64,000 nucleotides of DNA. Origin: Mucilaginibacter sp. UR6-1 (GTDB taxonomy: Bacteria; Bacteroidota; Bacteroidia; Sphingobacteriales; Sphingobacteriaceae). Shown piece by piece: positions 16,301 to 25,076 of this stretch. The notes under the pieces were generated by a model. The model was not told the origin of the DNA. It searched no databases and worked only from the letters and a program-made list of their open reading frames with translations. Where the stretch lies: NCBI RefSeq assembly GCF_020880975.1, contig NZ_JAJIWP010000002.1, forward strand, positions 992,001-1,056,000. The letters are read 5' to 3'. The translations under genes and the position numbers were made by a program. Every line of letters begins with the position of its first letter. Within the stretch, counting starts at the first letter, position 1.

Positions 16301-17413
16301 ATGAGTGATTACCGATTACTGGAACAAATTGACCGTTATATAAACGGTGAAATGAGCGGTGAAGAGCTGGCTGCCTTTGAGCAATTGCGCAAAGATAACC
16401 CGGCTATTGACAGTCGTATAAGTGAGCACCGTAACTTTTTAGGCGCATTAAAGCACTACAGCGAACGCCTTGATCTTGAAACGCGCCTTAACGCCATTCA
16501 TGATGAGATAGATGTGCACACGCTTGAAGAAGAGTTGATGATAAAGCCATCATGGATAGTAAGCCTGTGGCGCCATCACCATTCAAAAATATCTGTAGCG
16601 GCATCTATCGCCATATTTGCGGTACTTACCACGCTGCTGTTTACCGGCGGCTTTAAAAAGCATGATACCGCTTATGTTGAGCTGAAAAAGGAAATAGCTA
16701 AAGTGCGAATTTCTACAGTGTTACTTAATGAGCAAAGCCATAATATTAAAAAGCAATTATCATCATCCGGCACCGGAAAGATCATGGCTAATCCCGGAAA
16801 ATTCAGCGGTACAGGTTTTGCCCTTACCTCAAACGGTTACCTGGTTACCAACTATCACGTAGTTAAGGATGCCGATTCAGTGTATGTACAAAATGTGGAT
16901 GGCGACTCGTTTCATGCAAAGGTAATTTACACCGAGCCTGCACAGGATATCGCTTTTTTGCAGATAAATGATGCCTCCTTTAAATCATTAGGTTCAGTAC
17001 CATACAATTTTAAACGCGCGAAAAGCGACCTGGGCGAGGATGTGTTCACCGTAGGTTATCCTGCTGATGTAATTGCTTTTAGCGAAGGTGCCTTAACATC
17101 TCCCGCCGGTTTTAATGGCGATAGTTCAGCATACGAATTGTCCATACTTGCCCGTCCGGGTAACAGCGGTGGCCCCTTGCTTGATAGCAAAGGTAACCTG
17201 ATCGGTATCATCAGTGGTAAGCAATCATCTTACGAGGGCATATCGTTCGCCAAAAAATCAAGCTATTTATTAAAGGCTATTCAAAATATACCGTCAGATT
17301 CATTAGTGAAGCCACTTAACCTGAACACGCGTAACGGTTTGGCAGGATTGAATCGTCCGCAGCAAATTAAAAAGTTGCGTAACTATGTATTCATGGTTAA
17401 AGTTTATAACTAA
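16301..17413 (+). CDS. anti-sigma factor fused to a trypsin-like (HtrA-type) serine protease
   Basis: 370 residues from ATG 16301 (GTG 16298 is possible). Residues 1-95 are hydrophilic and helical, with the anti-sigma-like segment LEQIDRYINGEMSGEELAAF. One membrane helix follows (about 97-116, preceded by WRHHHSK). Residues 165-330 are a chymotrypsin-fold protease with triad His in VTNYHVV (186), Asp in PAQDIAFLQI (216) and Ser in RPGNSGGPLL (289). There is no PDZ domain. The topology puts the N-terminus in the cytoplasm and the protease in the periplasm. In RseA/DegS systems these roles are on separate proteins. The sigma gene is 11 bp upstream. Confidence 0.85.
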   Translation: MSDYRLLEQIDRYINGEMSGEELAAFEQLRKDNPAIDSRISEHRNFLGALKHYSERLDLETRLNAIHDEIDVHTLEEELMIKPSWIVSLWRHHHSKISVAASIAIFAVLTTLLFTGGFKKHDTAYVELKKEIAKVRISTVLLNEQSHNIKKQLSSSGTGKIMANPGKFSGTGFALTSNGYLVTNYHVVKDADSVYVQNVDGDSFHAKVIYTEPAQDIAFLQINDASFKSLGSVPYNFKRAKSDLGEDVFTVGYPADVIAFSEGALTSPAGFNGDSSAYELSILARPGNSGGPLLDSKGNLIGIISGKQSSYEGISFAKKSSYLLKAIQNIPSDSLVKPLNLNTRNGLAGLNRPQQIKKLRNYVFMVKVYN

Positions 17414-17446
17414 AGCGTACCCATCACCTTAGTAACCATATTACGT

Positions 17447-17483
17447 AACCCGGCGCTTGCACTAAGCGACCGGGTTTTTTATT
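17447..17483 (+). terminator. terminator of the sigma/anti-sigma operon
   Basis: AACCCGG-CGCTT (17447-17458) pairs with AAGCG-A-CCGGGTT (17464-17476, one bulge), followed by TTTTATTT. Confidence 0.8.
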
Positions 17484-17505
17484 TACACACTTTGCCCGCC
17501 TTTAT

Positions 17506-17513
17506 TATATTTG
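17506..17513 (+). promoter_or_regulatory. -7 promoter element, four bases before the start codon
   Basis: TATATTTG, then AGGC, then the ATG at 17518. Same arrangement as at 5635 and 38040. Confidence 0.55.
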
Positions 17514-17517
17514 AGGC

Positions 17518-18177
17518 ATGGAGCAACCGCAAACTTTACCTGTACTTACCGATACCGAACTGAGGGTATTAGGCGCTTTGATCGAAAAATCGCGTACCAC
17601 GCCCGAATATTATCCGCTAACGCTTAATAGCCTTACTACGGCATGTAACCAAAAAACAGCACGTAAACCGGTGGTTGAGTATGACGATGATACGGTGATT
17701 GCCGCGTTGGATTCATTAAAAAAGCGTGCACTTATATCAACTGTTGTTGGCGGTTCAAGCCGTGCTACCAAATACAAGCATAACTTCGCGGTGGTTTACC
17801 CGCTGATACCTGCCGAAGTGGTTGTTATTGGCCTGCTTATATTACGCGGACCGCAAACACCGGGGGAGATCAACACCAACTCGGGCAGAATGTATGAGTT
17901 TGAATCGCTGGAGGAGGTGCAGGAGATACTGGATAAACTTTCATCGGGCGATACCATCTACATACAGCAATTGCCAAAGCGCCCCGGGCAAAAAGAGGTT
18001 CGTTATACACACCTGTTGGCCGGTGAGGTTGATGTGAATGCTTTTGAGGAAGCGGAAGTGTCGTCATCACGTTCATCATCATCAGGCGCTTTAGAGGCCC
18101 GCGTTGCCACGCTTGAGCAGGAACTGGCCGAATTAAAAGAGAATTTTAATAAGCTGATGAAAGAACTGATGGGTTAA
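17518..18177 (+). CDS. DUF480 (YceH-family) protein
   Basis: 219 residues with tandem winged-helix-like halves. 'LTDTELRVLGALIEKSRTTP', 'YYPLTLNSLTTACNQKTARK' and the following P are the family signature. GLLILRGPQTPGEINTNSGR starts the second half. The C-terminal 40 residues are Ser-rich and then coiled coil (LEARVATLEQELAELKENF). The biochemical role of YceH is not established. It converges with a minus-strand small gene, with only 3 bp between stops. Confidence 0.88.
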   Translation: MEQPQTLPVLTDTELRVLGALIEKSRTTPEYYPLTLNSLTTACNQKTARKPVVEYDDDTVIAALDSLKKRALISTVVGGSSRATKYKHNFAVVYPLIPAEVVVIGLLILRGPQTPGEINTNSGRMYEFESLEEVQEILDKLSSGDTIYIQQLPKRPGQKEVRYTHLLAGEVDVNAFEEAEVSSSRSSSSGALEARVATLEQELAELKENFNKLMKELMG

Positions 18178-18180
18178 ACA

Positions 18181-18411
18181 TCAGTTAAATGATTGTTTGA
18201 AGGCTACGAGTACCGACAGGTAAATATTCCTTTCCAGCGGAAAGGTGGGCGGCTGATCCGGACGTATCGGTACGCCATTCTTATATTTTAGCGGGAAGAA
18301 CAATGCTATGAAATCCTCCTGCGATATATCATACTTAAGCCAGGGGTGCTTGCGGTGTATCTCTTCCAAACGCATCTCAAACAGCGAAGCACTTAACGGG
18401 TCTTTTGTCAT
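18181..18411 (-). CDS. hypothetical protein (76 aa), partner of the DACNV/DAC gene
   Basis: A small soluble protein (MTKDPLSASLFEMRLEEIHR…) with no signal peptide or recognised domain. Aromatic and proline residues are frequent in the middle (KYKNGVPIRPDQPPTFPLER). It starts 24 bp after the stop of the upstream DisA-like gene on the same strand, so the two are likely cotranscribed. Function unknown. Confidence 0.6.
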   Translation of the reverse strand: MTKDPLSASLFEMRLEEIHRKHPWLKYDISQEDFIALFFPLKYKNGVPIRPDQPPTFPLERNIYLSVLVAFKQSFN

Positions 18412-18435
18412 CGGGCCAAATATAACAAGTGTTAA

Positions 18436-19578
18436 TTATAATAGCAGTATATCTATACGATGGGCATGAACCAGGTTCAGGTCATCAGACCATGAAAAGA
18501 TGGTAAAATGCCCGTCCTGCGAGGCTACCAACGCTATGGCATCATGCTGATCGTAAACAAACTGTGCTGCCGAGAGGTGCCTTGTACCGCCATTTTGGGT
18601 AGGGTGGCGTCGTTCGGCCCTGCCATCAACTACAGGCTCGCTGAGGATGATCTGCTCAATTGCCAGGCTATTCTCTGATCGTGATATTTTAGCGCCAAAG
18701 GCCAGCAGCTCATGGTTTTGGGTGATGATGGTAGCACCATCAACTGAAGTAAAGCCACCAATTAGCTGTACGGCCTGTAATACAGACTCCTGCCATTCAA
18801 GGTTTTCGCCATCCTCTTCCTCACGCTGCATTAATTCATTAATAACAGTGTAAGCAGGCTCAACAGGGTAGGTTACCGGTTGCACAATTGATTCGCGCCA
18901 TTTGTCAGATCCGGGAGGTACTACCAGCACAATACCGCCCCGTCCATGCAAGCGCATAACCGCTGCCAACTGTACCAGTATGTTTACACTTTTACCGGTA
19001 CGATAAGGCAGGGGTAAACCAAGTAATGATTTTAATAGCTGCGGGCAACCGTTTAGCCCTGAACTTTCTTCATCCACTATCTTAACATCATCACCTTTTA
19101 GCACAGCTACGTTAACAAACTTGCCAAAGCCATCAATACGCTTGTGTTTTATTACCAGCAGGCCCGGTTCGGCAACTTCAAGCACAAAGCAAATGCCCGG
19201 TATGGCATGGGTAGTGCCCCATATATACAGGTTGTCATTATCAAACCAAACCCCCAGGTGTGTGCCGGGCTGTTCAACCGCGGGCGCAAGCTTTATCAGG
19301 GTTTGCGGGGTTAGACGCAGCGGCGTGCCAAAAAGCAACGGCTGATCGCATTGTTGCGGGTGCAGCACGGCTAATGATATTTTTGGCGGCCGCCCTTCCT
19401 CACGTCGCAGGCTCGACCAAAAGGCTATATCAATAACCGCCTCTATTATACTCGCGCCGGGGTTGGTGGCCACATTAGGCTCGCCTGCAATTATGGCTGC
19501 ATCAATATGTTTGTTAAAATGCGCCTCAATAGTTGAGGCAACCATGCGCGCGGCAAGGTATGTTGGTTCTGAAAGCAT
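18436..19578 (-). CDS. DACNV sensor-like protein with DisA-type (diadenylate cyclase-like) C-terminal domain
   Basis: 380 residues, no signal peptide or membrane helix. Residues 45-75 (IAFWSSLRREEGRPPKISLA) match the DACNV domain reported at the N-terminus of DisA-like proteins. The C-terminal part contains the two diadenylate cyclase motifs in order: D-G-A at 280-282 (SVDGATIITQNHELLAFGAK) and G-T-R-H at 331-334 (NGGTRHLSAAQFVYDQHDAI). The retained DGA and GTRH argue for catalytic competence, but activity and product are not shown. It is probably a cytoplasmic nucleotide-signal synthase. Annotation rests on motif recognition by eye. Confidence 0.72.
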   Translation of the reverse strand: MLSEPTYLAARMVASTIEAHFNKHIDAAIIAGEPNVATNPGASIIEAVIDIAFWSSLRREEGRPPKISLAVLHPQQCDQPLLFGTPLRLTPQTLIKLAPAVEQPGTHLGVWFDNDNLYIWGTTHAIPGICFVLEVAEPGLLVIKHKRIDGFGKFVNVAVLKGDDVKIVDEESSGLNGCPQLLKSLLGLPLPYRTGKSVNILVQLAAVMRLHGRGGIVLVVPPGSDKWRESIVQPVTYPVEPAYTVINELMQREEEDGENLEWQESVLQAVQLIGGFTSVDGATIITQNHELLAFGAKISRSENSLAIEQIILSEPVVDGRAERRHPTQNGGTRHLSAAQFVYDQHDAIALVASQDGHFTIFSWSDDLNLVHAHRIDILLL

Positions 19579-19791
19579 AGCCAGACGAAAATGGGTTCGG
19601 TGTGTTGTTTACTGCAAAACTAACATAATTGATCGGCAAAGCGTTTTCGGTTGCATCCATAAAATGTAAACATACCCCGGGTTTTGGTCATGCCAATATC
19701 AAATACAGCTACCCTAAAAATAACTTTGTTTGTTGGTATGATAAATGTTGCGATTGGGTATCTGCTACAGATCAACTAAAAATAACTGAAC

Positions 19792-20637
19792 ATGACAGAA
19801 GTAAAAACAAGCCTGACCTATAATTTAGGCGGCGACTTACAAATTAACCGTTTAGGTTACGGTGCAATGCAGCTTACAGGCCATGGCGTTTTCGGCGAGG
19901 TTGCCGATAGGGATAATGCCATAAAGGTATTACAAGCTGCGGTTGAACAGGGTGTTAATTTTATTGATACTGCCGATGCTTACGGCCCGCATTATAACGA
20001 AAGCCTTATTGCCGATGCGCTGCATCCATATAAGCAAGGGTTGATTATTGCTACCAAGGGTGGCTTTGTACGCCCTGGCCCAAACAACTGGGTGCCGAAT
20101 GGTAAACCCGAATTTATTGCCGAAAATATTGAAGGCAGCCTTAAACGCCTGAAAGTTGATACCATTGACCTTTGGCAACTGCACCGTATTGATCCTAAAG
20201 TACCCGTTGAAGATACGTTGGCACCGGTGTTAGATGCTGTTAAGGCGGGTAAAATTAAACACGTAGGCCTGTCAGAAGTGGGTATTGCCGATATTGAGCG
20301 TGTACAAAAAATATTGCCCATAGTATCGGTACAAAACCTGTATAACCTGGGCGAACGTAAATGGGAGGATGTGCTTGATTATACTACGCAAAACAACCTT
20401 GCCTTTATTCCATGGTATCCACTGGCATCAGGTCCCGATTCATTATCTAACAAGATAGAGAAGATTGCTGCAAGCCATAATGCCACTACAGCGCAAATTG
20501 CCCTGGCATGGTTACTTAAACGTGCTGAAAATATATTGCTTATACCGGGTACCAAATCAACAGGGCACCTGGCCGAAAATTTACAGGCAGCAAATATTGA
20601 ACTTACTGATGAAGAATTCGAGCAACTGTCAGCATAA
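19792..20637 (+). CDS. aldo/keto reductase
   Basis: A 281-residue NADPH-dependent oxidoreductase with a TIM-barrel. The catalytic tetrad is visible: Asp in FIDTADAYGPHYNE, Tyr in the same motif, Lys in IATKGGF, His in WQLHRIDP. The C-terminal LIPGTKSTGHLAEN binds the cofactor phosphate. It resembles the YajO/IolS-type short AKRs. The physiological substrate is unknown. It is monocistronic, with a terminator 25 bp after the stop. Confidence 0.92.
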   Translation: MTEVKTSLTYNLGGDLQINRLGYGAMQLTGHGVFGEVADRDNAIKVLQAAVEQGVNFIDTADAYGPHYNESLIADALHPYKQGLIIATKGGFVRPGPNNWVPNGKPEFIAENIEGSLKRLKVDTIDLWQLHRIDPKVPVEDTLAPVLDAVKAGKIKHVGLSEVGIADIERVQKILPIVSVQNLYNLGERKWEDVLDYTTQNNLAFIPWYPLASGPDSLSNKIEKIAASHNATTAQIALAWLLKRAENILLIPGTKSTGHLAENLQAANIELTDEEFEQLSA

Positions 20638-20661
20638 CTACGTTATATTATAATAAACAAG

Positions 20662-20695
20662 CAAGGCGCACCATTAACGGTGCGCCTTGTTTGTT
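20662..20695 (+). terminator. terminator after the aldo/keto reductase
   Basis: An 11-bp perfect stem CAAGGCGCACC / GGTGCGCCTTG with a 6-base loop, followed by TTTGTT. Confidence 0.75.
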
Positions 20696-20734
20696 ACAAA
20701 CCTTTTTTACTTGCCGATTGTGTTTTATGCAGCT

Positions 20735-21481
20735 ATGCGTATAAAAAGGATCACATCTTGCCTGGCGGTTATAGCGGTGTTGCTGATAAGTAACGCTTAT
20801 GCCCAGTTTTCAGACAGTACCCATTACAGGTTAAATTATACCTCATCAGGCTCTATCAATAAAACAGGAGATGGTACCGCTTACCTGCTCAATAATGGTG
20901 CCCGGTTTGGTATTAAAAAAAAGGACATCTCCCTCAATTTTACCAATACCTGGGTATACGGTCGCCAGCAGGATGAACTGACCAATAACGATTTTTCTAC
21001 CTCGCTCGACTTTAACCTGTACAAAACCTTTCCGCATTTTTTTTACTGGGGATTAGCCAATTATAATACCAGCTATTCCTTAAAAATTAACAATCAGTTG
21101 CTTGCAGGCCTTGGCATAGCTTATAATTTGATAGATAAGCAGGATGCCTGGCTTAACATTAGTAACGGTATTTTGTATGATAAAAGCGACCTGATGCTGA
21201 CCGATACCACACGCGAAAACTATCATACCTTTCGCAACTCGTTAAGGCTGGCATTCAGGTTTAATATCCAGCGCTTTATTGTGCTGGAGAGCAGTAGTTT
21301 TTTACAGAGTTCGTTAAACAATGGTAACGATTATATTATCCGTTCAACCAATTCATTATCCTTCAAGCTCAATAAATGGCTGGCACTTACAACGGCTTTA
21401 AACTACAACCGTCAAAACCGCACCAATAGCGAAAATTTACTCTTTACCTACGGCCTCACCCTCGAAAAGTACTTTAAATAA
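20735..21481 (+). CDS. DUF481-like outer-membrane beta-barrel protein
   Basis: 248 residues from ATG 20735; the frame continues upstream to a TTG at 20687 but that part lies in the terminator. A signal peptide (MRIKRITSCLAVIAVLLISN, cut after AYA) is followed by alternating beta strands rich in aromatic/Asn residues (FTNTWVYGRQQDELTNNDFS, LRLAFRFNIQRFIVLESSS). It ends in KYFK. The pattern fits the DUF481 family of small outer-membrane barrels. No role known. Confidence 0.7.
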   Translation: MRIKRITSCLAVIAVLLISNAYAQFSDSTHYRLNYTSSGSINKTGDGTAYLLNNGARFGIKKKDISLNFTNTWVYGRQQDELTNNDFSTSLDFNLYKTFPHFFYWGLANYNTSYSLKINNQLLAGLGIAYNLIDKQDAWLNISNGILYDKSDLMLTDTTRENYHTFRNSLRLAFRFNIQRFIVLESSSFLQSSLNNGNDYIIRSTNSLSFKLNKWLALTTALNYNRQNRTNSENLLFTYGLTLEKYFK

Positions 21482-21975
21482 TTTAACACAAAAAGTGCGT
21501 TTGCATGCCGAAAACGCAATAAGTGTCAAAAAAACATTACATCAAAAACTGCCCGAAAAGGATGTTTTTTAGCTAAATAATATCACAAAACTGCTACTGG
21601 AACAAAGCGTATCAAAAATTTGTGGCTATAACGTATTAAATAGTGTTTCTCGCTGATAATTAGCATACATCACTATAGCTGCGCTTGCTATTAAAGCGTT
21701 TCAAAATAAGCATAAATAACTAAAAATCAGTTGTTTATGAAAAATTTATTTGCTTTTTACTTTTTTACTTCGATACCTTTGGTGTGTTGAGCGGCTTGTT
21801 TTAAACCAATTATAAAGCCGTTTATCAACCAATAACTTTTATAAACCAATAAAAAATCTATGTGCAAAAAACTGTACCAATGGCTTGCCTATGGCTAATA
21901 GGTTGACGGGCTGTAAACCAGAGCCTGTAAGCTTAAACCTAATTCCCAGATCCAACAATTATTAACTAATTATCC
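21482..21975. promoter_or_regulatory. intergenic leader region upstream of susC
   Basis: 494 AT-rich bases with no supported gene. It must hold the promoter of the polysaccharide locus. No regulator gene precedes it. I see scattered near-palindromes but no clear operator, terminator or riboswitch. Confidence 0.4.
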
Positions 21976-24900
21976 ATGAGAAAAAAAATTACTTTTTTAC
22001 TATTCCTGCTTATTGCCGGAATCACATCTGCCATGGCCCAAAGCACCATTAAGGGCAAAGTGGTTGATCAAAATGCACAGCCTTTGCCGGGGGTATCTGT
22101 TACGGTAAAAGGCACGCAAAGCGGTACCCTTACTGATGTTAACGGTAATTATACCCTCAGTGCTCCTTCAAATGCTACACTGGTGTTTTCATACATCGGT
22201 TTTGATACACAGGAAGTGAGTGTATCAAACCGTACGGAGATCAACCTAACCCTAACCGAAGGCGTTAAAAGCCTGAATGAAGTGGTAGTGGTAGGTTACG
22301 GCACGCAAAAGAAAAGCGTAGTTACCGGTTCAATTTCGCGTGTAAAGGCAAGCGATCTGGAAAACCAGCAGGTAACGCGTATTGACCAGGCTTTGCAAGG
22401 CCGTACTTCGGGGGTTACCGTTGTAGCTGCATCAGGTGCGCCAAATGCCGCGCCAACCATTCGTGTACGTGGTATCACATCTATCAATAACTCAAACCCG
22501 CTGTATGTAATTGATGGTATTATAAGCTTAAACGGGGGTCTTGAAAATATTAACCCCAATGATATCGAATCAATAGAGGTATTGAAGGATGCGTCAGCCG
22601 CTATTTACGGTTCGCGTTCGTCAAACGGTGTTGTATTGGTTACCACAAAAAAAGGAAAAACCGGACCTCCGCAATTATCATACAACGGTTACTACGGTAC
22701 CCAAAAAGCAGCCAAACGCTTTGATGTTGTTAACGCTACACAATACGCCACGCTGCGTAATCAGGCGGTTACCAATGATGGTGGCACAGCGCCATTTGCT
22801 AACCCGGCACAATTTGGTACAGGGACCGATTGGCAGGATGTTATATTTGGTGAAAGCGCCGCTATACAAAACCATAACCTGATGATACAGGGTGGTACTG
22901 ATGCCAGCAAGTATTATGTATCATTTGGTTATTTAAACCAACAGGGTATCATTTTCTCGGATATCTCGAATTTCAAAAAGTACAATTTTACAGTTAATAC
23001 CAGCTTTAAGCCGAAAAAATGGTTAACCATTGGCGAAAATTTTGGCTATACTTATACACGCAACCAAAGCAATTTAAGCACTAACAGCGAGTTTGGTGGT
23101 CCGTTAAGCTCAGCTTTAAACCTTGACCCTATTACGCCGATCTTGGCTGCTCAGGAAGATCTCACCAACACGCCTTATTCTGATAAGCCGGTTGTTAGGG
23201 ATGCACAGGGCCGTCCGTACGCCATATCAAAATACGTTGGGCAGGAGATGAGCAACCCGCTTGCTTATTTGCAAACACAACTGGGTAACTACGGTTGGTC
23301 GCACAATTTACTGGGCAACGCTTTTGTGGAGATAGAGCTGTTAAAAGGTTTAAAACTAAGGAGCCAGATAAATGGTAAACAAGCTTTTTGGGGTAGCCAG
23401 TCATACACTCCGCTGTACTACTTAACTACTCAAAATAACAATACAACCAATCAAAACGCTTTTAGAGGCAGTAACCGCAATTTTACCTGGAACTGGGATA
23501 ATACCATATCATACAATCGCCAGATAAATAAGCATGATTTTACTGTATTGGTTGGTACCAGCGCCCAGGAGCAGACCGAAGTAGGCGTAAGCACAACTTA
23601 CAACAATTTACCTGTGGCTGATTACCGCGACCTTTCATTCAATTACCAGTTGGCTAACGAGAACAAGATAGGTGGTGCTTATGAAACACAGCCATACCAC
23701 ACTTCTTCAATTTTCGGACGTGTAAACTATAGTTTTGATGAAAAATACCTGTTTACCGGTATCATCCGTCGTGATGGTTCATCAAAATTCGGTTCAAATA
23801 ATGTTTACGGTGTGTTCCCGTCAGCACAGGTTGGCTGGGTAGCTACACGCGAAGACTTTTTTCCGAAGGAGTCATTTGTTGATTTTCTGAAAGTACGTGC
23901 ATCATACGGCGAGGTAGGTAACGAAATGTCGTTAGATCCGTTTCAATACACCTCGGTTGTTGCAGGTGGCCGCAACGCGGTATTTGGTCCGGGAGGACTG
24001 GTAATAGGTAGCGCGCCCCGTGGTCCGGAAAATCCTAACCTTAAATGGGAGTCAACCAAAACTACTGATATTGGTTTTGACGCGGTCATCTTCAAAAACA
24101 TAAATGTAACGGTTGATGTCTATCGTAAGCTAACTTCAGGCATGTTGCAAAGCTTCTACCTGCCGGGTTACGCGGGCTTTGATGATCCTTTCTTTGATAA
24201 CATTGGCGATCTTGAAAATAAGGGTATTGAACTTGAAGTGGGCTACAATGGTAAAATCGGCGATTTTAGATTTAATGCCGGTGGTAACATATCGTACAAT
24301 AAAAATGAGGTTACATTTTTGGGCTCCAGGCCTTATATAGATGGTGGCTCGTTCCAAAACTCAAGCTATCCGCTATTCCGCACTCAAAGCGGTCAGCCTG
24401 TTGCATCATTCTATGGTTTCCAGGAGCTGGGTACCTTTAAATCTCAGGCCGATATTGATGCTTATACTTTAAACGGCACTAAAATTCAGCCTAATGCTAA
24501 ACCAGGCGATTTTAAATGGGCCGACAATAATGGCAATGGTGTAATTGATGAGGGCGACCGCACATTTTTAGGCAGCCAGTTACCAAAATTCACTTACGGT
24601 GTAAACTTTAAAGCCAATTATAAAGGCTTTGATATGCTGGTATTTGGCCAGGGTGCATGGGGTAACAAGTTATTCCAGGGTTACCGCAGGTTGGATATAG
24701 CTACCGCTAACTACTCCGCAGAAGCATTGAACGCCTGGACACCTGAAAATTCAGGCAGCAACTATCCGCGCCTGAGCGATCTTGACCCGAACAATAACTT
24801 CAAAAATCCATCAAACTTCTATCTGCAAAGCGGTGCATACTTCCGCCTGAAAACATTGCAGTTTGGTTATACCCTGCCAACATCAATACTGAGCAAAATA

Positions 24901-25053
24901 GATGTTAAGAGCGCAAGGTTATATGTTAGCAGCAATAACCTGTTTACCATTACTAAATACAATGGTCTTGATCCTGAAATTGCAGGTGGTATAGACAGGG
25001 TAATCTATCCGCAGGCACGCACCTTTATGGTTGGTTTAGATTTTTCATTATAA
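21976..25053 (+). CDS. SusC/RagA-family TonB-linked outer-membrane transporter
   Basis: 1025 residues. Signal peptide to AMAQ, then a carboxypeptidase-regulatory-like domain (TIKGKVVDQNAQPLPGVSVT…), the TonB-box region NEVVVVGYGTQKK, the plug (…'IRVRGITSINNSNPLYVIDG', 'IESIEVLKDASAAIYGSRSS') and the beta-barrel ending GLDFSL. It imports oligosaccharides captured by SusD. There is no N-terminal STN signalling domain, so it probably does not work through a FecR/sigma pair. First gene of the locus 21976-33136. Confidence 0.96.
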   Translation: MRKKITFLLFLLIAGITSAMAQSTIKGKVVDQNAQPLPGVSVTVKGTQSGTLTDVNGNYTLSAPSNATLVFSYIGFDTQEVSVSNRTEINLTLTEGVKSLNEVVVVGYGTQKKSVVTGSISRVKASDLENQQVTRIDQALQGRTSGVTVVAASGAPNAAPTIRVRGITSINNSNPLYVIDGIISLNGGLENINPNDIESIEVLKDASAAIYGSRSSNGVVLVTTKKGKTGPPQLSYNGYYGTQKAAKRFDVVNATQYATLRNQAVTNDGGTAPFANPAQFGTGTDWQDVIFGESAAIQNHNLMIQGGTDASKYYVSFGYLNQQGIIFSDISNFKKYNFTVNTSFKPKKWLTIGENFGYTYTRNQSNLSTNSEFGGPLSSALNLDPITPILAAQEDLTNTPYSDKPVVRDAQGRPYAISKYVGQEMSNPLAYLQTQLGNYGWSHNLLGNAFVEIELLKGLKLRSQINGKQAFWGSQSYTPLYYLTTQNNNTTNQNAFRGSNRNFTWNWDNTISYNRQINKHDFTVLVGTSAQEQTEVGVSTTYNNLPVADYRDLSFNYQLANENKIGGAYETQPYHTSSIFGRVNYSFDEKYLFTGIIRRDGSSKFGSNNVYGVFPSAQVGWVATREDFFPKESFVDFLKVRASYGEVGNEMSLDPFQYTSVVAGGRNAVFGPGGLVIGSAPRGPENPNLKWESTKTTDIGFDAVIFKNINVTVDVYRKLTSGMLQSFYLPGYAGFDDPFFDNIGDLENKGIELEVGYNGKIGDFRFNAGGNISYNKNEVTFLGSRPYIDGGSFQNSSYPLFRTQSGQPVASFYGFQELGTFKSQADIDAYTLNGTKIQPNAKPGDFKWADNNGNGVIDEGDRTFLGSQLPKFTYGVNFKANYKGFDMLVFGQGAWGNKLFQGYRRLDIATANYSAEALNAWTPENSGSNYPRLSDLDPNNNFKNPSNFYLQSGAYFRLKTLQFGYTLPTSILSKIDVKSARLYVSSNNLFTITKYNGLDPEIAGGIDRVIYPQARTFMVGLDFSL

Positions 25054-25076
25054 ACTGATTTAAAAAACTAATAGTC

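Noticed and set aside
21601..21650. Fifth copy of the ECF promoter (GTATTAA at 21633)
   Set aside because: The -10-like block is present, but no GGGTTAC block lies 14 bases before it.
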